A stretch of 64,000 nt of DNA from Flavobacterium sp. (GCA_020403245.1 JADBYA010000023.1:1-64000); one strand, 5' to 3'; counted from the stretch's first letter, positions 24,906-35,045 are shown. The notes: generated by a model from the sequence alone, not told the origin. Numbers and translations are program-made.

Positions 24906-26174
24906 TTAAATTTTAATGAACTTATTCATAAAAATTTTCCCGTCAGAAACAACTTCGATAATATAAATACCTTTAGTTAAATTTTCAACATTAATTTGAT
25001 TGGTATTTTGTTTTTTTTCAGATACCAGTTTTCCAAATAAATCATAAATTTTTACTGAATCAAATAATAAATCATTAGTAAACTCAATATTTAAAATAGA
25101 ATTTGTAGGATTAGGATAAATGTTCAAATCAAAATTATTTGGGTTAAGAGTTTCAGTATTTAATTGTGAAATTATAATATTTTGAATGAAGCTTTTTTCT
25201 ATACCACAGTTAACAGCTTTTAATTTTACTATAAAAGTACCTGTAGTTGAGTAAATATGTGTAGGATTATTTGCAACTGAAGTAGTGCCGTCTCCAAAAT
25301 CCCAAATATAGTTTGATGCTCTTAAAGAAGTATTATTAAAAACAACTTGTCCACCCGAAACAGTAAAACTAAATTGTGCAATTGGGTCATACGCGCCAAC
25401 GCGCCATTCCATAAGGTTATTATAAACCAATAATTTAGTTGCAGCTCTAATATTTTGAGCATCTAAAGCTGAAAGAGTAGAATTAAAAGTAATAAGCGTT
25501 GGATCTTTCCTATAGATTACGGTATAGAAAGTACATGCAGCTGCATAAGTTCCGGCGACAGATGGATGGCTTCCATCCGCTTGATACAATTCTATTGATG
25601 GGAAATTTTGTCTAATATACCTCCATACGGCCCCAACAGGAGATACAATAGCATTATTATCTTGTGCCATAGTTCGATATCTTGCGTTTAATAAATTATC
25701 CATTCCCAAGTAGGTACAAACATCTGGTAAGTTAGGACAGTTTTGTGCGTCTCCATTTTTTCGCCCCCAAGTCATGTAAAAAATAGTTTCTGTACATGAG
25801 TTAGCATTTATGATAGCATTGTTCAAAAACTGTGCATATGGATATACATCTTGTTCAACTTGCCAATCTGGAAATGAAGGATACTGACTTTGCTCTTGCA
25901 ATACCACATAGTCCCAATTGCCAATTCCTATTTTTTGTAAGGTTGTGGGATTGGTTGAATGATCCATAAATCGATATCCGCCTGGTGTACTACTATCAAA
26001 AATTACATTGTCTCCTACCGATGCAGCAACATTAGCTATAGTTTGAGGTAAATTATTTACGGAGGTATAACTATTTCCAATAAACAGGACTCTTTTAGTT
26101 TGGCTTTGACCTTGATTAATTGTCAGCAAACTTATCGTTATAATTACTATTAATCGTGAAATTAAATTATTCAT
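24906..26174 (-). CDS. Secreted SGNH-like hydrolase with PKD domain and type IX sorting domain
   Basis: 422 residues. Signal peptide (about 1-24, ending QGQSQ), then an SGNH/GDSL-like domain with block I RVLFIGNSYTS and block V DGSHPS holding the predicted serine, aspartate and histidine. A PKD domain follows (NYIWDFGDGTTSVANNPTHI), and the last 75 residues are a type A sorting domain (IYPNPTNSILNIEF, KGIYIIEVVSDGK). The layout predicts export by SecYEG and release or anchoring by the type IX system. The substrate is unknown. The next gene upstream encodes another sorting-domain protein with a very similar tail. Confidence 0.85.
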   Translation of the reverse strand: MNNLISRLIVIITISLLTINQGQSQTKRVLFIGNSYTSVNNLPQTIANVAASVGDNVIFDSSTPGGYRFMDHSTNPTTLQKIGIGNWDYVVLQEQSQYPSFPDWQVEQDVYPYAQFLNNAIINANSCTETIFYMTWGRKNGDAQNCPNLPDVCTYLGMDNLLNARYRTMAQDNNAIVSPVGAVWRYIRQNFPSIELYQADGSHPSVAGTYAAACTFYTVIYRKDPTLITFNSTLSALDAQNIRAATKLLVYNNLMEWRVGAYDPIAQFSFTVSGGQVVFNNTSLRASNYIWDFGDGTTSVANNPTHIYSTTGTFIVKLKAVNCGIEKSFIQNIIISQLNTETLNPNNFDLNIYPNPTNSILNIEFTNDLLFDSVKIYDLFGKLVSEKKQNTNQINVENLTKGIYIIEVVSDGKIFMNKFIKI

Positions 26175-26247
26175 ATATTCATTCTTTAAAGATTAAATTT
26201 AAAAATATTTTATTGTTCCTATTTAATTTATTTTTCACAAATGCTAA

Positions 26248-27087
26248 TTAATTTTTGATAAACTTCTTTTTAATAATTTTTCCCTCAGAAGCAACTTCAA
26301 TTATATAAATACCATTTGATAAGTTTTCAATAGTCACTTGATTGGTGTTTTTTGTTTTCTCTAAAAGTAGTTTTCCAAAAATGTCAAATATTTTCAAAGA
26401 ATCTATACTAATGTTATTTACAGAGTCTATATTTATGATGCTTTGTGCCGGATTTGGATAGATTGAAAAAAGGTCTTGATTGGAATAGTTTAAAGAAAGA
26501 TTTGAAACAATGTTTATCGTATAATCCTCTGTTTCTCCAACTGCTAATACTTCTGGGATGCCATTTATGTTGACATTGGTACAAGAAGTTGCCGGACCGT
26601 TAGGCCCAAAAGTTCCCGTATAAAGGTCATCTACATATAAAAGAACTCGAAGTCTGGTTTGCCCATTACTTGCTGTATTTGGAATGGTAACATTAACTGA
26701 AGTGCCTGTATTAAATGGAAAAATTACATCCATAACTTTTTCACCAACATCATTAAAATCATTATCTATATTGAGATCTATATAAGCTAAAACCCTGTGC
26801 GTAGCATTATTATTATAATTTACTGTTAATGGTGTAATTCCATTTCCTTTAACAATATTTGGTATTGCAAGGTTATTGTAAAAAACATAAGCAGCTCCTG
26901 GCCATCTAGTATTACCTGAATTATTAGAAAGTGTACCAAAACTTACATTTGTTATAAGTCTATCGGGTAGATCAAATGGGGCTACATTTTTAAAACCGGC
27001 AGCACAATAAGGAGCAGGATTTGTAGTTTGGGCAAAGCCAGAAATTAAGGTTAAAAACCCAAAAGCTAAGAGTAATTTTATTTTCAT
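26248..27087 (-). CDS. Secreted GEVED-domain protein with type IX sorting domain
   Basis: 279 residues: signal peptide (LLLAFGFLTLISGFAQ), then a GEVED domain (RVLAYIDLNIDNDFNDVGEKV, closing VGETEDYTINI), a module frequent in exported Bacteroidota proteases and adhesins, and a C-terminal sorting domain (IYPNPAQSIINI, NGIYIIEVASEGK). No catalytic domain is present, so a binding or surface role is likely. It lies 73 bases upstream of the SGNH protein on the same strand, and a perfect 18-bp palindrome lies about 47 bases upstream of its start. Confidence 0.85.
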   Translation of the reverse strand: MKIKLLLAFGFLTLISGFAQTTNPAPYCAAGFKNVAPFDLPDRLITNVSFGTLSNNSGNTRWPGAAYVFYNNLAIPNIVKGNGITPLTVNYNNNATHRVLAYIDLNIDNDFNDVGEKVMDVIFPFNTGTSVNVTIPNTASNGQTRLRVLLYVDDLYTGTFGPNGPATSCTNVNINGIPEVLAVGETEDYTINIVSNLSLNYSNQDLFSIYPNPAQSIINIDSVNNISIDSLKIFDIFGKLLLEKTKNTNQVTIENLSNGIYIIEVASEGKIIKKKFIKN

Positions 27088-27133
27088 TTTTTAGTATTTG
27101 TTTGTATTTTGTTAATTATTATTTAAGTCCTTA

Positions 27134-27151
27134 CACTAAAAATTTTTAGTG
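27134..27151. promoter_or_regulatory. 18-bp perfect palindrome, possible operator
   Basis: CACTAAAAATTTTTAGTG lies between the GEVED gene start (27087) and the end of the response regulator gene (27250). It is long and AT-rich enough to be a dimeric regulator site, but no T-rich tail suggests a terminator. Confidence 0.4.
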
Positions 27152-27249
27152 AATAACATTTCACAACAAAGTTAATTTTAACAAACAAACAAAACATCCC
27201 CTTTTTGATGGGTTTTTGAAAAATCATATAAAAAAGGGATGGTAGAACT

Positions 27250-27897
27250 CTAATTGATGATTTCTAAATCTAACGCTTTCTTAACAAGACTAGTTATCTT
27301 ATCTACATTGAACTTATAAAAAAGTTTTTGTTTGTGACTTACTACTGTATGGTGACTTATAAACAGCGTATCTGCAATTTGGTTGATGGTTAATCCTTTT
27401 GCAATTAGCTCTAAAATTTCTTTTTCACGAGATGATAGTTTTGGTAAAATGGAATTCGTAGATGACACATCTTCCTCTTCATTTGTAAAGATGAGTTTAT
27501 TTTTAATCGCCTCGCTAAAAAAAAGATTTCCTTGAGCAACACTTGTTATTGCGCTAACTAACAATTCTTTATCAGCGTTTTTAAAAAGATAGCCATCAAT
27601 CTTCATTTTAATCAATGCTTTAATAATTTGAGTTTCTTCGTGCATCGATACAATAAGGATTTTTATAGTTGGAAACTGTTTTTTTATAATTTGGCTTAAC
27701 GCAATGCCATCCATTTCCGGCATACTGATATCACTAATTAAAACATCAATAGTTGCTAAATTGGGTTGATTTAATAACTCTTTTGCACTGGAGGCAGTGA
27801 TTAGAATTTTGAAATTGTCTACATCCTTTAAAATTGAAGATAGCCCTTCTAAAAAAAGGGAATGATCATCTACTATGGCAATGTTTATTTTCTTCAT
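27250..27897 (-). CDS. LuxR/NarL-type response regulator
   Basis: 215 residues. Receiver domain 1-120 with the acidic pair in IAIVDDH, phospho-acceptor D56 in LISDISMPEMDG and a conserved lysine near 107. The C-terminal helix-turn-helix (LSSREKEILELIAKGLTINQ, ISHHTVVSHKQKLF) is of the GerE/NarL type. It is 16 bases downstream of the histidine kinase gene on the same strand, so the pair is very likely a working two-component system. Its targets are unknown; the adjacent sorting-domain genes are candidates. Confidence 0.93.
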   Translation of the reverse strand: MKKINIAIVDDHSLFLEGLSSILKDVDNFKILITASSAKELLNQPNLATIDVLISDISMPEMDGIALSQIIKKQFPTIKILIVSMHEETQIIKALIKMKIDGYLFKNADKELLVSAITSVAQGNLFFSEAIKNKLIFTNEEEDVSSTNSILPKLSSREKEILELIAKGLTINQIADTLFISHHTVVSHKQKLFYKFNVDKITSLVKKALDLEIIN

Positions 27898-27913
27898 TTT
27901 CTTTCTTTACTAA

Positions 27914-30043
27914 TCAACAAGGTATTGTAATATTAAATGCCGATCCTCTACCAATAACTGAGTCAATAATAAATTTTCCGCCTAATGCTTTTGTTCTGGC
28001 CTCTAAATTTCGCAATCCGATACCAAATTTTTTTTTCGAAGTGTCAAATCCAGACCCATTATCTTCAATTACTAAATTTAATTCATGCTCAAACTTAGTT
28101 ACATTAATTTCAATTTTTGTTCCATTAGAATGAGAAATAGAATTCTTAAGCAATTCTTGGATCATTCTGTAAACCGTTACTTGAATTTCTTCTGATAATA
28201 GGTTTATTTTATCTTCCTCTAAATATTCTAGTGTAATTTCAAAGCTGGTTGCCTCCTTGATGTCGTTCACTAAATTATTGATGATTTCAATAAAAATAGA
28301 ATCTTTGAGTTGGGGACTAATCAAGTTGTGAGATATAGATCGCACATCTTGGTATAATACATCGACATTTTTGATTACTTTTTCTATTTGTTCATTTTTA
28401 TCTACTTCAGCAATTTTACTTAATTTTAGTTTAATTGCCGAGATTGTTCCTCCTATTCCATCGTGCAACTCTGATGCTATCCTACTTCTCTCGTTTTCCT
28501 CCCCTTTGATGTAATTGCGCATCGATTTTACTTGTTCGTTTTTTATAAGTTCTATTGCTTTTTGTTGGTATAATTCTTCTGATTTTTGGGCGAGAGCTTT
28601 ACTAATTTTCGCTCTTTTTTTGTAGTTTAGAACTATTATTATAGATAAAATAACTATAAGTATTGAAAATCCTGCAATGCTGTTTCGTATTAATTTTTGC
28701 TTGTTTAACTCTTGAAGAGCAACGGCTCTTGCTTTGTCTTGTTTTGCTTTTGCAATTAATTCTTTCTTTTCAAATTCATAGTTCATTTCAGCTTTAACAA
28801 TTTTTTCAGTATTTATTTTATTTTCGATGCTGTCTCTTATGGTAATAAATTTTTTATAGTGATGTAGTGCCAATTGATGTAGTTTTTGCTTTTCATACAA
28901 AGTACTCAGCAATTGCTCACATGCCCAATAGGTATTAAATCGACTAATTTCTTTTGCTAATTGAGAAGCACTTGAGGCAAATTTAATGGCCAATTTGTCT
29001 TTATTTTCTCTCTCATAAATTGTGGCGATAGAGAGCTTTGTAATTGCAATAACTTCTTTTTTTTGAGATTGTTCTCCAATGGTAAGCAATTCAAAAAAAT
29101 ATTTTAGGGCTAAATCATTATTACCCACTTTTTGATGATATAGGCCTAATGAATTGTATAGCATTACCTGTGACCTTTTCAAATGATATTTTTCAACTAA
29201 CACTTCTGCTTTTGTGTAAAACTCTAATGCTTTTGAAGTTTCATTTTGCTTTAGGTAAATGTTTCCTGTGGCGATATAACTTCTAACATTAGCATCATAG
29301 TTTGTATTTGCTAGTGTAAAAACTTTTGAATAATACTCGACTGCTTTTGAATATTTTTTTAAGTTAGAATAAACATCTCCAATGCCAATGTAAACCTCAT
29401 GAAGGTTTTTATTATCGATTTTTTCTTTAATCTTTAATGATGAATAGAACCAATTTAATGCATCTGTATAGTTATTTGTATTAAGCGATTGAATGCCTAA
29501 ATTATAGTATGATCTTGCAATAAGATTATTATTCTTTATTATTTTAGCTAAGCTTAGACCTTTTTTAGTATAATAAGTTGACATAACATTATTACCTATA
29601 TTGGAATAAAAAATGCTTAATCCACTGTATACGCTAATCAATTTTTCTTGTATTTTTTCTCTTCCTTTTTTTGATTTTTCTTTTTGTAAGAGCTTTTCTA
29701 AAATATTTTTAGCGTCAGTAGTAAATACATAAGCTTTTTTGTAGTCATTAAAATGCATGATAAAATACTTAGCTAAGACAATATCGGCATCTGCAATCTC
29801 TAATTGTAAATTCTCTTTTTTTGCTTTATGTAATGCTTTAGTGTAGTAGGCAAAGGTTGAATCGGCATCGCTTTTTTCAAATTCTTTTCCGATAGTTAAA
29901 TAGAGTTTAGTCAATGCAGTGTCACTTGAAGTTTTTTGCAAGTGACGTTTTAAATTATCAACTTCATTGCTTTGCGCATAAAATGATAGTATATTTAAAA
30001 CTAAAATCAGTATTGAAAAAATAAGTTGTTTTAATTTATTCAT
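27914..30043 (-). CDS. TPR-containing sensor histidine kinase (HisKA_3 type)
   Basis: 709 residues. Signal peptide, then a periplasmic array of tetratricopeptide repeats (about 40-390, for example SYYNLGIQSLNTNNYTDALN), a coiled coil, one transmembrane helix (SIAGFSILIVILSIIIVLNY), a dimerisation domain with the phospho-accepting histidine in SRIASELHDGIGG, and a HATPase_c domain (ELLKNSISHSNG, DNGSGFD, GIGLRN). This architecture is common in Flavobacteriia, paired as here with a LuxR-type regulator. The signal sensed by the repeats is unknown. Confidence 0.92.
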   Translation of the reverse strand: MNKLKQLIFSILILVLNILSFYAQSNEVDNLKRHLQKTSSDTALTKLYLTIGKEFEKSDADSTFAYYTKALHKAKKENLQLEIADADIVLAKYFIMHFNDYKKAYVFTTDAKNILEKLLQKEKSKKGREKIQEKLISVYSGLSIFYSNIGNNVMSTYYTKKGLSLAKIIKNNNLIARSYYNLGIQSLNTNNYTDALNWFYSSLKIKEKIDNKNLHEVYIGIGDVYSNLKKYSKAVEYYSKVFTLANTNYDANVRSYIATGNIYLKQNETSKALEFYTKAEVLVEKYHLKRSQVMLYNSLGLYHQKVGNNDLALKYFFELLTIGEQSQKKEVIAITKLSIATIYERENKDKLAIKFASSASQLAKEISRFNTYWACEQLLSTLYEKQKLHQLALHHYKKFITIRDSIENKINTEKIVKAEMNYEFEKKELIAKAKQDKARAVALQELNKQKLIRNSIAGFSILIVILSIIIVLNYKKRAKISKALAQKSEELYQQKAIELIKNEQVKSMRNYIKGEENERSRIASELHDGIGGTISAIKLKLSKIAEVDKNEQIEKVIKNVDVLYQDVRSISHNLISPQLKDSIFIEIINNLVNDIKEATSFEITLEYLEEDKINLLSEEIQVTVYRMIQELLKNSISHSNGTKIEINVTKFEHELNLVIEDNGSGFDTSKKKFGIGLRNLEARTKALGGKFIIDSVIGRGSAFNITIPC

Positions 30044-30411
30044 AAAAATGTTTTATCTAAATTAAACTTTTTTAAGAGAATGTTTTGTAAGTTTTCCATT
30101 TTTAGTATAAACTATATTAACGTGAGTTCAATATTAAAACTACAAAAAAATATTAAAGAAGCGAATTATTTAGTTTATTTATAGTTTTGAAATACAAACA
30201 TTTAACTAAACAATCCGCTGTTTTTCAGGATATAAAATTAGAGAAATTTTTGTTTCCGTTGAAGATTTTTGTAAAGTATTTGAACCAATGTAGAATTCCA
30301 AGCTCATTGGTATCCAGAAATTATAATTAATCCAAGCAAAAAAAAGTTAATTTTTAAAAGAATTAACAAAGTGGTCTCTCTTCCTATATCTTTTATATCT
30401 ATCTTTAAAGT
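30044..30411. other. Divergent intergenic region
   Basis: It separates the minus-strand kinase gene from the plus-strand YoaK-family gene and should hold both promoters. TAGTTTTG near 30182 fits a -7 box on the plus strand but is 220 bases from the gene. No small ORF or RNA supported. Confidence 0.4.
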
Positions 30412-31143
30412 ATGTTTAGACACCATGGGAAAGCAAGAACTTTTATACATAACTTACGATTAGCTATTTTATTGTCTTTTGTTGCTGGTCTTGTGAACAT
30501 TACGGGTGTATTGGAACTTCACACTCTTACAACGAATGTAACGGGACATTTTGCCTACTTTGCCGAAGAGTTTATGAAGAAAGACTATGCGACAGCCGTT
30601 ACATTTTTACTCTTTACGCTTTGTTTCTTATTAGGAGCTTTTACTTCCAATTGTATAGTAGAATGGGTATTACAACGAAATCCAAGATTAGCTCACGTAG
30701 TTCCTATTGCTTTAGAAATATTTATACTAACATCTGTCGGATTATTTTTTACCTCAAATAGTATTTATTTGATAGAAGGTAAATTAGAAGCTTTTTTGTT
30801 GCTTTTTGCCATGGGAATTCAGAATTCATTGGTGACCAAAGTATCACAATCAAGAGTGAGAACGACACATTTAACAGGTTTGTTTACCGATTTAGGAATT
30901 GAACTTTCACAACTTTTTTTCTATAAAAAACCAGAACAACAAAAGAAATTGAAAACCAACATCTATTTGAGACTTTCTATAATCTCTTTCTTTTTTTTAG
31001 GTTGTGTGTTAGGTGGATTGGCCTATACATTTATCGGGATAAAAACACTATTTATTGCATCTGCAGTCTTAGTAGTTGCGCTTTTACATGACTATCTTCT
31101 ATTAAAAATTTATGTGTTCAATAGAAAAAAATCAGCATTATAA
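30412..31143 (+). CDS. YoaK-family (DUF1275) membrane protein
   Basis: 243 residues with six or seven predicted transmembrane helices. The start AGLVNITGVLELHTLTTNVT followed by GHFAYFAEE is the family signature (the GYVDA region of YoaK), and VTKVSQSRVRTTHLTGLFTD is the conserved second half. A transporter function has been proposed for the family but is not established. It converges on and overlaps the end of the next gene by six bases. Confidence 0.85.
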   Translation: MFRHHGKARTFIHNLRLAILLSFVAGLVNITGVLELHTLTTNVTGHFAYFAEEFMKKDYATAVTFLLFTLCFLLGAFTSNCIVEWVLQRNPRLAHVVPIALEIFILTSVGLFFTSNSIYLIEGKLEAFLLLFAMGIQNSLVTKVSQSRVRTTHLTGLFTDLGIELSQLFFYKKPEQQKKLKTNIYLRLSIISFFFLGCVLGGLAYTFIGIKTLFIASAVLVVALLHDYLLLKIYVFNRKKSAL

Positions 31144-33195
31144 CAAACCGTTATATTTTCGAATAAACCATTCTGTAGCTAGCGATAGTGCTAACAAAAC
31201 TAATAGCCAAACCCAATCCACCAAAGGCGACTTTTTTACAATAGTTTTCTGAACTGCTTTATAGCTCTCGTCTTCCAAGACTTGTTTTACCAAAGCATCC
31301 ACTTGATTTGGCAAATAAGCTTTCCCTTGTGTTTGTGTGGCTAGTTGGTTGAGTTTGTTCCAATCTGGATTTACAAATTGCTTTTCGATATCAAAATCCA
31401 GTACTTCAAAACCGCTTGAATAGGAAGAGTTTGAATTTAATTCTTTAACCGTGAATTTATAATTTCCGGCAGCCAATCCATCAAGATTTACCTGAAATGC
31501 ATTGGTAGTTTTTAGTAAGTCGTAGTTTTTAACTTGTTTGGTTTTGGTATTGGTAACCGCTATAGTTAAACGTGCTTTCTCGTCTAATTCATAATTCTTA
31601 TTAAAAAACTGCGCCGTGATTTCAATACCTTCACCTGAGTTGTAAAATCGTTCATGATTCACCACAAGAGATTTTCTGGCATTATTTGACGCTAAATACT
31701 GAATAGTTTTATCTAAAAAAATATCAAAGTCGGTAAAGCTCTTTTTGTTTACATAATTATCAGCACGCCATTTCCAAATGTTCTCACCAAATAAGTAAGC
31801 CGAACGCACACCTTGATTTTCGGCAAAAGTAAATAAGGGTTGATTAACAGCTATATTACGAATGGTAGAAGATAATAAGGTATTGACATTACCATTGGCA
31901 GTGATGGTTCCGAAAGGGTTTTCAAGTGGTGGCAACTGCTCAAAACCTATATTATCCAAAGCAAAAAGATTAAATTGGCTGTCATAGGAAGCCAAATAGT
32001 CTTCTTTCTGTCCACTCATCTTGAAGGCAAATAGTTTCTGATTTTGGTTTAAGAAATTAAAATCGGTATCGTTTCCAGTAATCATCCAAGTGTTGATTTT
32101 GGCATTTTCATTTTGTTCAAACACGGCTTTAAATTCTGCTGTAGGTTGATATAATATTAAAACATTATAATCGGTTAACAATTTGATATCATATGGTTTA
32201 AGTATGGTTACCTTTCTTTGTACATTAGTTTCAATACTTCGCTTGATGGCACCCAAATCAGGATGGGGAGTTGAAGCTATTAACGCAACTTCTGTTTTTT
32301 GGTCAATGATTTCAACTGCGAAATTCTTAGTATTGTTATAGGTATTTTTTTCTTGTTCTTTTGAAGTAATGGTAGCTTTAAAAATTTGAAGCCCTACTCT
32401 ATCCGCAGGTAATAATAAATTGAGCGTAGTTGATTTTTTATTTGGTGAGAAAGCTACGGTTTGTTCGTTTAACACACTGTTGCCTTGACTGATTTTAAAA
32501 GAAGTATTAATTGCTTTAGTTCCAGCATAATTCAAAAATACTTCTACTGGAAATTTGTTTTTGTGAAAAGCATACTTGTTTACATTTAGTTGCGTAATTT
32601 TTATGTCCAAATAGGTTGTCGTATCGCCTACTACCATAGGATATACTTTATTCAACGGATTAAAACCAAATACATAATCTTCACCTGATGTTTGGTTACC
32701 ATCAGTAATTAAAACCGTTGGGAAGGTTTGGTTTTTGTAGATGTTCTTTAAGTTTTTAGCAACTACGTCTACATTAGATTGCTTTCCTTTGAAATCAATA
32801 GTATCCGAAGGCAAAAAATCAGTGTCAAACTGATAGGTTTGAATATCAAATTTTTCGGCTAAAGCTGAATTGTTCTTTAGTTTATCAAACAATTCCATTG
32901 CTGATTTATTGGCTTTCAAATCTGCAATAGAAGCGGAATTATCAATAATAATTGGTAAAGGCGTTTTAATAGTTTCTATACTCTTTCGAGTAATGATTGG
33001 ATTTATCAACAATAATAAAAGCCCAAAGATGCTTAAGAAACGCAAAAAAGCCAAAAGCAAAGTAATATTTGACTTGCTTTTGACTTTGCTTCGCCAGTTC
33101 GCGCCCTGCGCTCGGGTATATATATATTGGTAAAATGAAACACCAGCAGCAATTAGTATTGATACAAGTAATAACAAGATTGTTGTGGTGTTCAT
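31138..33195 (-). CDS. Membrane protein with VWA-like domain
   Basis: 685 residues. Two N-terminal transmembrane helices (TILLLLVSILIAAGVSFYQY and FLRFLSIFGLLLLLI), then a von Willebrand A-like fold whose metal-site motif DNSAS (DxSxS) appears in PLPIIIDNSASI, a large extracytoplasmic region of beta-rich repeats, and a single C-terminal helix (DWVWLLVLLALSLATEWFI). This is the shape of BatA-related conserved membrane proteins of Bacteroidota of unknown function. It is single-copy, with no bat operon genes next to it. Confidence 0.7.
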   Translation of the reverse strand: MNTTTILLLLVSILIAAGVSFYQYIYTRAQGANWRSKVKSKSNITLLLAFLRFLSIFGLLLLLINPIITRKSIETIKTPLPIIIDNSASIADLKANKSAMELFDKLKNNSALAEKFDIQTYQFDTDFLPSDTIDFKGKQSNVDVVAKNLKNIYKNQTFPTVLITDGNQTSGEDYVFGFNPLNKVYPMVVGDTTTYLDIKITQLNVNKYAFHKNKFPVEVFLNYAGTKAINTSFKISQGNSVLNEQTVAFSPNKKSTTLNLLLPADRVGLQIFKATITSKEQEKNTYNNTKNFAVEIIDQKTEVALIASTPHPDLGAIKRSIETNVQRKVTILKPYDIKLLTDYNVLILYQPTAEFKAVFEQNENAKINTWMITGNDTDFNFLNQNQKLFAFKMSGQKEDYLASYDSQFNLFALDNIGFEQLPPLENPFGTITANGNVNTLLSSTIRNIAVNQPLFTFAENQGVRSAYLFGENIWKWRADNYVNKKSFTDFDIFLDKTIQYLASNNARKSLVVNHERFYNSGEGIEITAQFFNKNYELDEKARLTIAVTNTKTKQVKNYDLLKTTNAFQVNLDGLAAGNYKFTVKELNSNSSYSSGFEVLDFDIEKQFVNPDWNKLNQLATQTQGKAYLPNQVDALVKQVLEDESYKAVQKTIVKKSPLVDWVWLLVLLALSLATEWFIRKYNGLL

Positions 33196-33277
33196 AGTTT
33201 AAGTGTTCAGTATTCAGTAATTAGTGTTCAGTTTTACTAGCTTTATGCCTACTAATTACTGACCACTGCTCACTTTT

Positions 33278-34024
33278 TTAAGTTAACATACCTCCACAAA
33301 CATTCAATACTTGCCCAGAAACATACGCACTCATATCCGAAGCAAAGAAAAGGCAAGCATTAGCAACATCTTCTGGAGTTCCACCACGCTTTAACGGAAT
33401 AGAATCTCTCCACCCTTGAACCACATCTTCGTTTAATTTAGCAGTCATTTCGGTTTCAATAAATCCAGGTGCAATGGCGTTACAACGAATATTTCTAGAT
33501 CCTAATTCTAAAGCTACTGATTTGGTAAACCCAATCATACCTGCTTTGGATGCCGCATAATTGGCCTGACCAGCATTGCCTTTCACTCCCACTACACTAC
33601 TCATATTTACAATTGAACCTTTACGGTTTTTCAACATGATTTTCTGAACGGCTTTGGTCATGTTGAAAACCGACTTCAAATTGATTTCAATTACTTTATC
33701 AAAATCCTCCTCACTCATACGCATCAAAAGATTGTCTTTGGTTATACCTGCATTGTTTATTAATATGTCAACATTTCCAAATTCAGCCATAACATCTTCT
33801 ACCAATTTTTGTGCTTCGTTGAAATCGGCAGCATTTGATTTGTATCCTTTTGCCTTAATTCCTAAAGCGTTTAATTCATTTTCTAATACCTGTGCCGACT
33901 CGGCAGATGAACTGTAGGTAAACGCTACATTGGCTCCGTGTTGTGCAAAAACTTTGGCAATTCCGCTTCCAATTCCTCTACTCGCACCAGTAATAATGGC
34001 TACTTTGCCTTCTAATAATTTCAT
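33278..34024 (-). CDS. 3-oxoacyl-[acyl-carrier-protein] reductase
   Basis: 248 residues from ATG 34024 (MKLLEGKVAIITG); an in-frame start at 34057 adds 11 residues without family support. An NADPH-dependent short-chain dehydrogenase of the fatty-acid elongation cycle. The cofactor loop GASRGIGSG, the NNAG motif, the catalytic serine in SSVVGVKGN, the YAASK pair and the end YVSGQVLNVCGGM all match FabG. It stands alone between the VWA-like gene and a divergent sigma factor. Confidence 0.93.
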   Translation of the reverse strand: MKLLEGKVAIITGASRGIGSGIAKVFAQHGANVAFTYSSSAESAQVLENELNALGIKAKGYKSNAADFNEAQKLVEDVMAEFGNVDILINNAGITKDNLLMRMSEEDFDKVIEINLKSVFNMTKAVQKIMLKNRKGSIVNMSSVVGVKGNAGQANYAASKAGMIGFTKSVALELGSRNIRCNAIAPGFIETEMTAKLNEDVVQGWRDSIPLKRGGTPEDVANACLFFASDMSAYVSGQVLNVCGGMLT

Positions 34025-34155
34025 GTGTATAAAAGTTAGGTTTGTTGATTTAATCAAAGGTCAAATATAGAATAATTTATACTTAGTAAAAAATTACATT
34101 TATAATAAAACCTTTAGTACTATTGCAATTCAAAAGATTATATTTCAAGATTAAA

Positions 34156-34704
34156 ATGATTGATAACCAGAACCATTTTGAAAAAATATATCGCGAGTTT
34201 CATATACTGGTGTTCAATGTGGCGTTGAATTATCTTCAAAATACCGAAGATGCTGAAGAAATAACTCAAGATGTCTTTGTAAAAATCTATAATTCTCTCG
34301 ATAACTTTAATCAAAAATCATCTTATAAAACATGGATATACCGAATTACAATCAATCAATGTTTGGATTTTTTAAAACAAAAGAACAGTCAAAAACGCTT
34401 TTTTATTTTTGGAAAGAAAAGTCAAAACGAACAAGAATATTTGGATACTTCCACTTTTGAGCATCCAGGAATTTTATTGGAAAATCAAGAAGATGCAGCG
34501 ATTCTTTTTGCAGTTATTAATACACTTACTGAAAATCAAAAGACTGCATTTCTGCTTTCTAAACTTGATGGATTATCAAATCCTGAAATTGCCGAGATTA
34601 TGCAATTGAGTATTTCTTCTGTAGAATCCCTAATTTTTAGGGCAAAAGTAGCGCTACAGGATAAATTGTCTAAAAAATTTAACACCTACCGCAAGAAAAA
34701 ATAA
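34156..34704 (+). CDS. ECF-type RNA polymerase sigma factor
   Basis: About 182 residues from ATG 34156 (MIDNQNHFEKIYREF). Region 2 shows ALNYLQNTEDAEEITQDVF, VKIYNSLDNF and the tryptophan-containing KTWIYRITINQCLDFLK; region 4 shows ENQKTAFLLSKLDGLSNPEI and SISSVESLIFRAK. It heads a six-gene co-directional run whose second gene encodes a small single-helix membrane protein in the usual anti-sigma position. It presumably activates this operon; the signal is unknown, with a metal or envelope cue suggested by the downstream genes. Confidence 0.92.
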   Translation: MIDNQNHFEKIYREFHILVFNVALNYLQNTEDAEEITQDVFVKIYNSLDNFNQKSSYKTWIYRITINQCLDFLKQKNSQKRFFIFGKKSQNEQEYLDTSTFEHPGILLENQEDAAILFAVINTLTENQKTAFLLSKLDGLSNPEIAEIMQLSISSVESLIFRAKVALQDKLSKKFNTYRKKK

Positions 34705-34770
34705 TAACATTCGTCAAAGTAATAACAGAACTTCTGAAATGAATTCATAATAAATAATTGCAGCACAAGC

Positions 34771-35043
34771 ATGGAAAGAAATAATTGGATTACTACCATT
34801 TTAAAAAGCACTAACGGAATCACACCTGTAGTACCGAGTAATGATTTATATTCAAAAATTCAGCAAAGAATTCAGTTGCAAAGCAAAGTTTCATTGAAAA
34901 CAGTTTGGCTTGTTGCCGCATCAATTGCAGTTTTAATTCTGTTAAACTTTTCTGTATTAACATTAAAAACCAAACAAAAAGAAAGTTCAACAACCATATA
35001 TTTGGAACTGACTTTAATTAAAAGCAATCAGATTTATCAATAA
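34771..35043 (+). CDS. Small membrane protein, probable anti-sigma partner
   Basis: 90 residues: a cytoplasmic N-terminus of about 45 residues (NNWITTILKSTNGITPVVPS, then SKIQQRIQLQ), one transmembrane helix (VWLVAASIAVLILLNFSVL) and a short outer tail. The family is not recognisable, but the position directly after an ECF sigma gene and the single-helix topology fit a minimal anti-sigma factor. It ends two bases before the next start codon. Confidence 0.6.
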   Translation: MERNNWITTILKSTNGITPVVPSNDLYSKIQQRIQLQSKVSLKTVWLVAASIAVLILLNFSVLTLKTKQKESSTTIYLELTLIKSNQIYQ

Positions 35044-35045
35044 CA

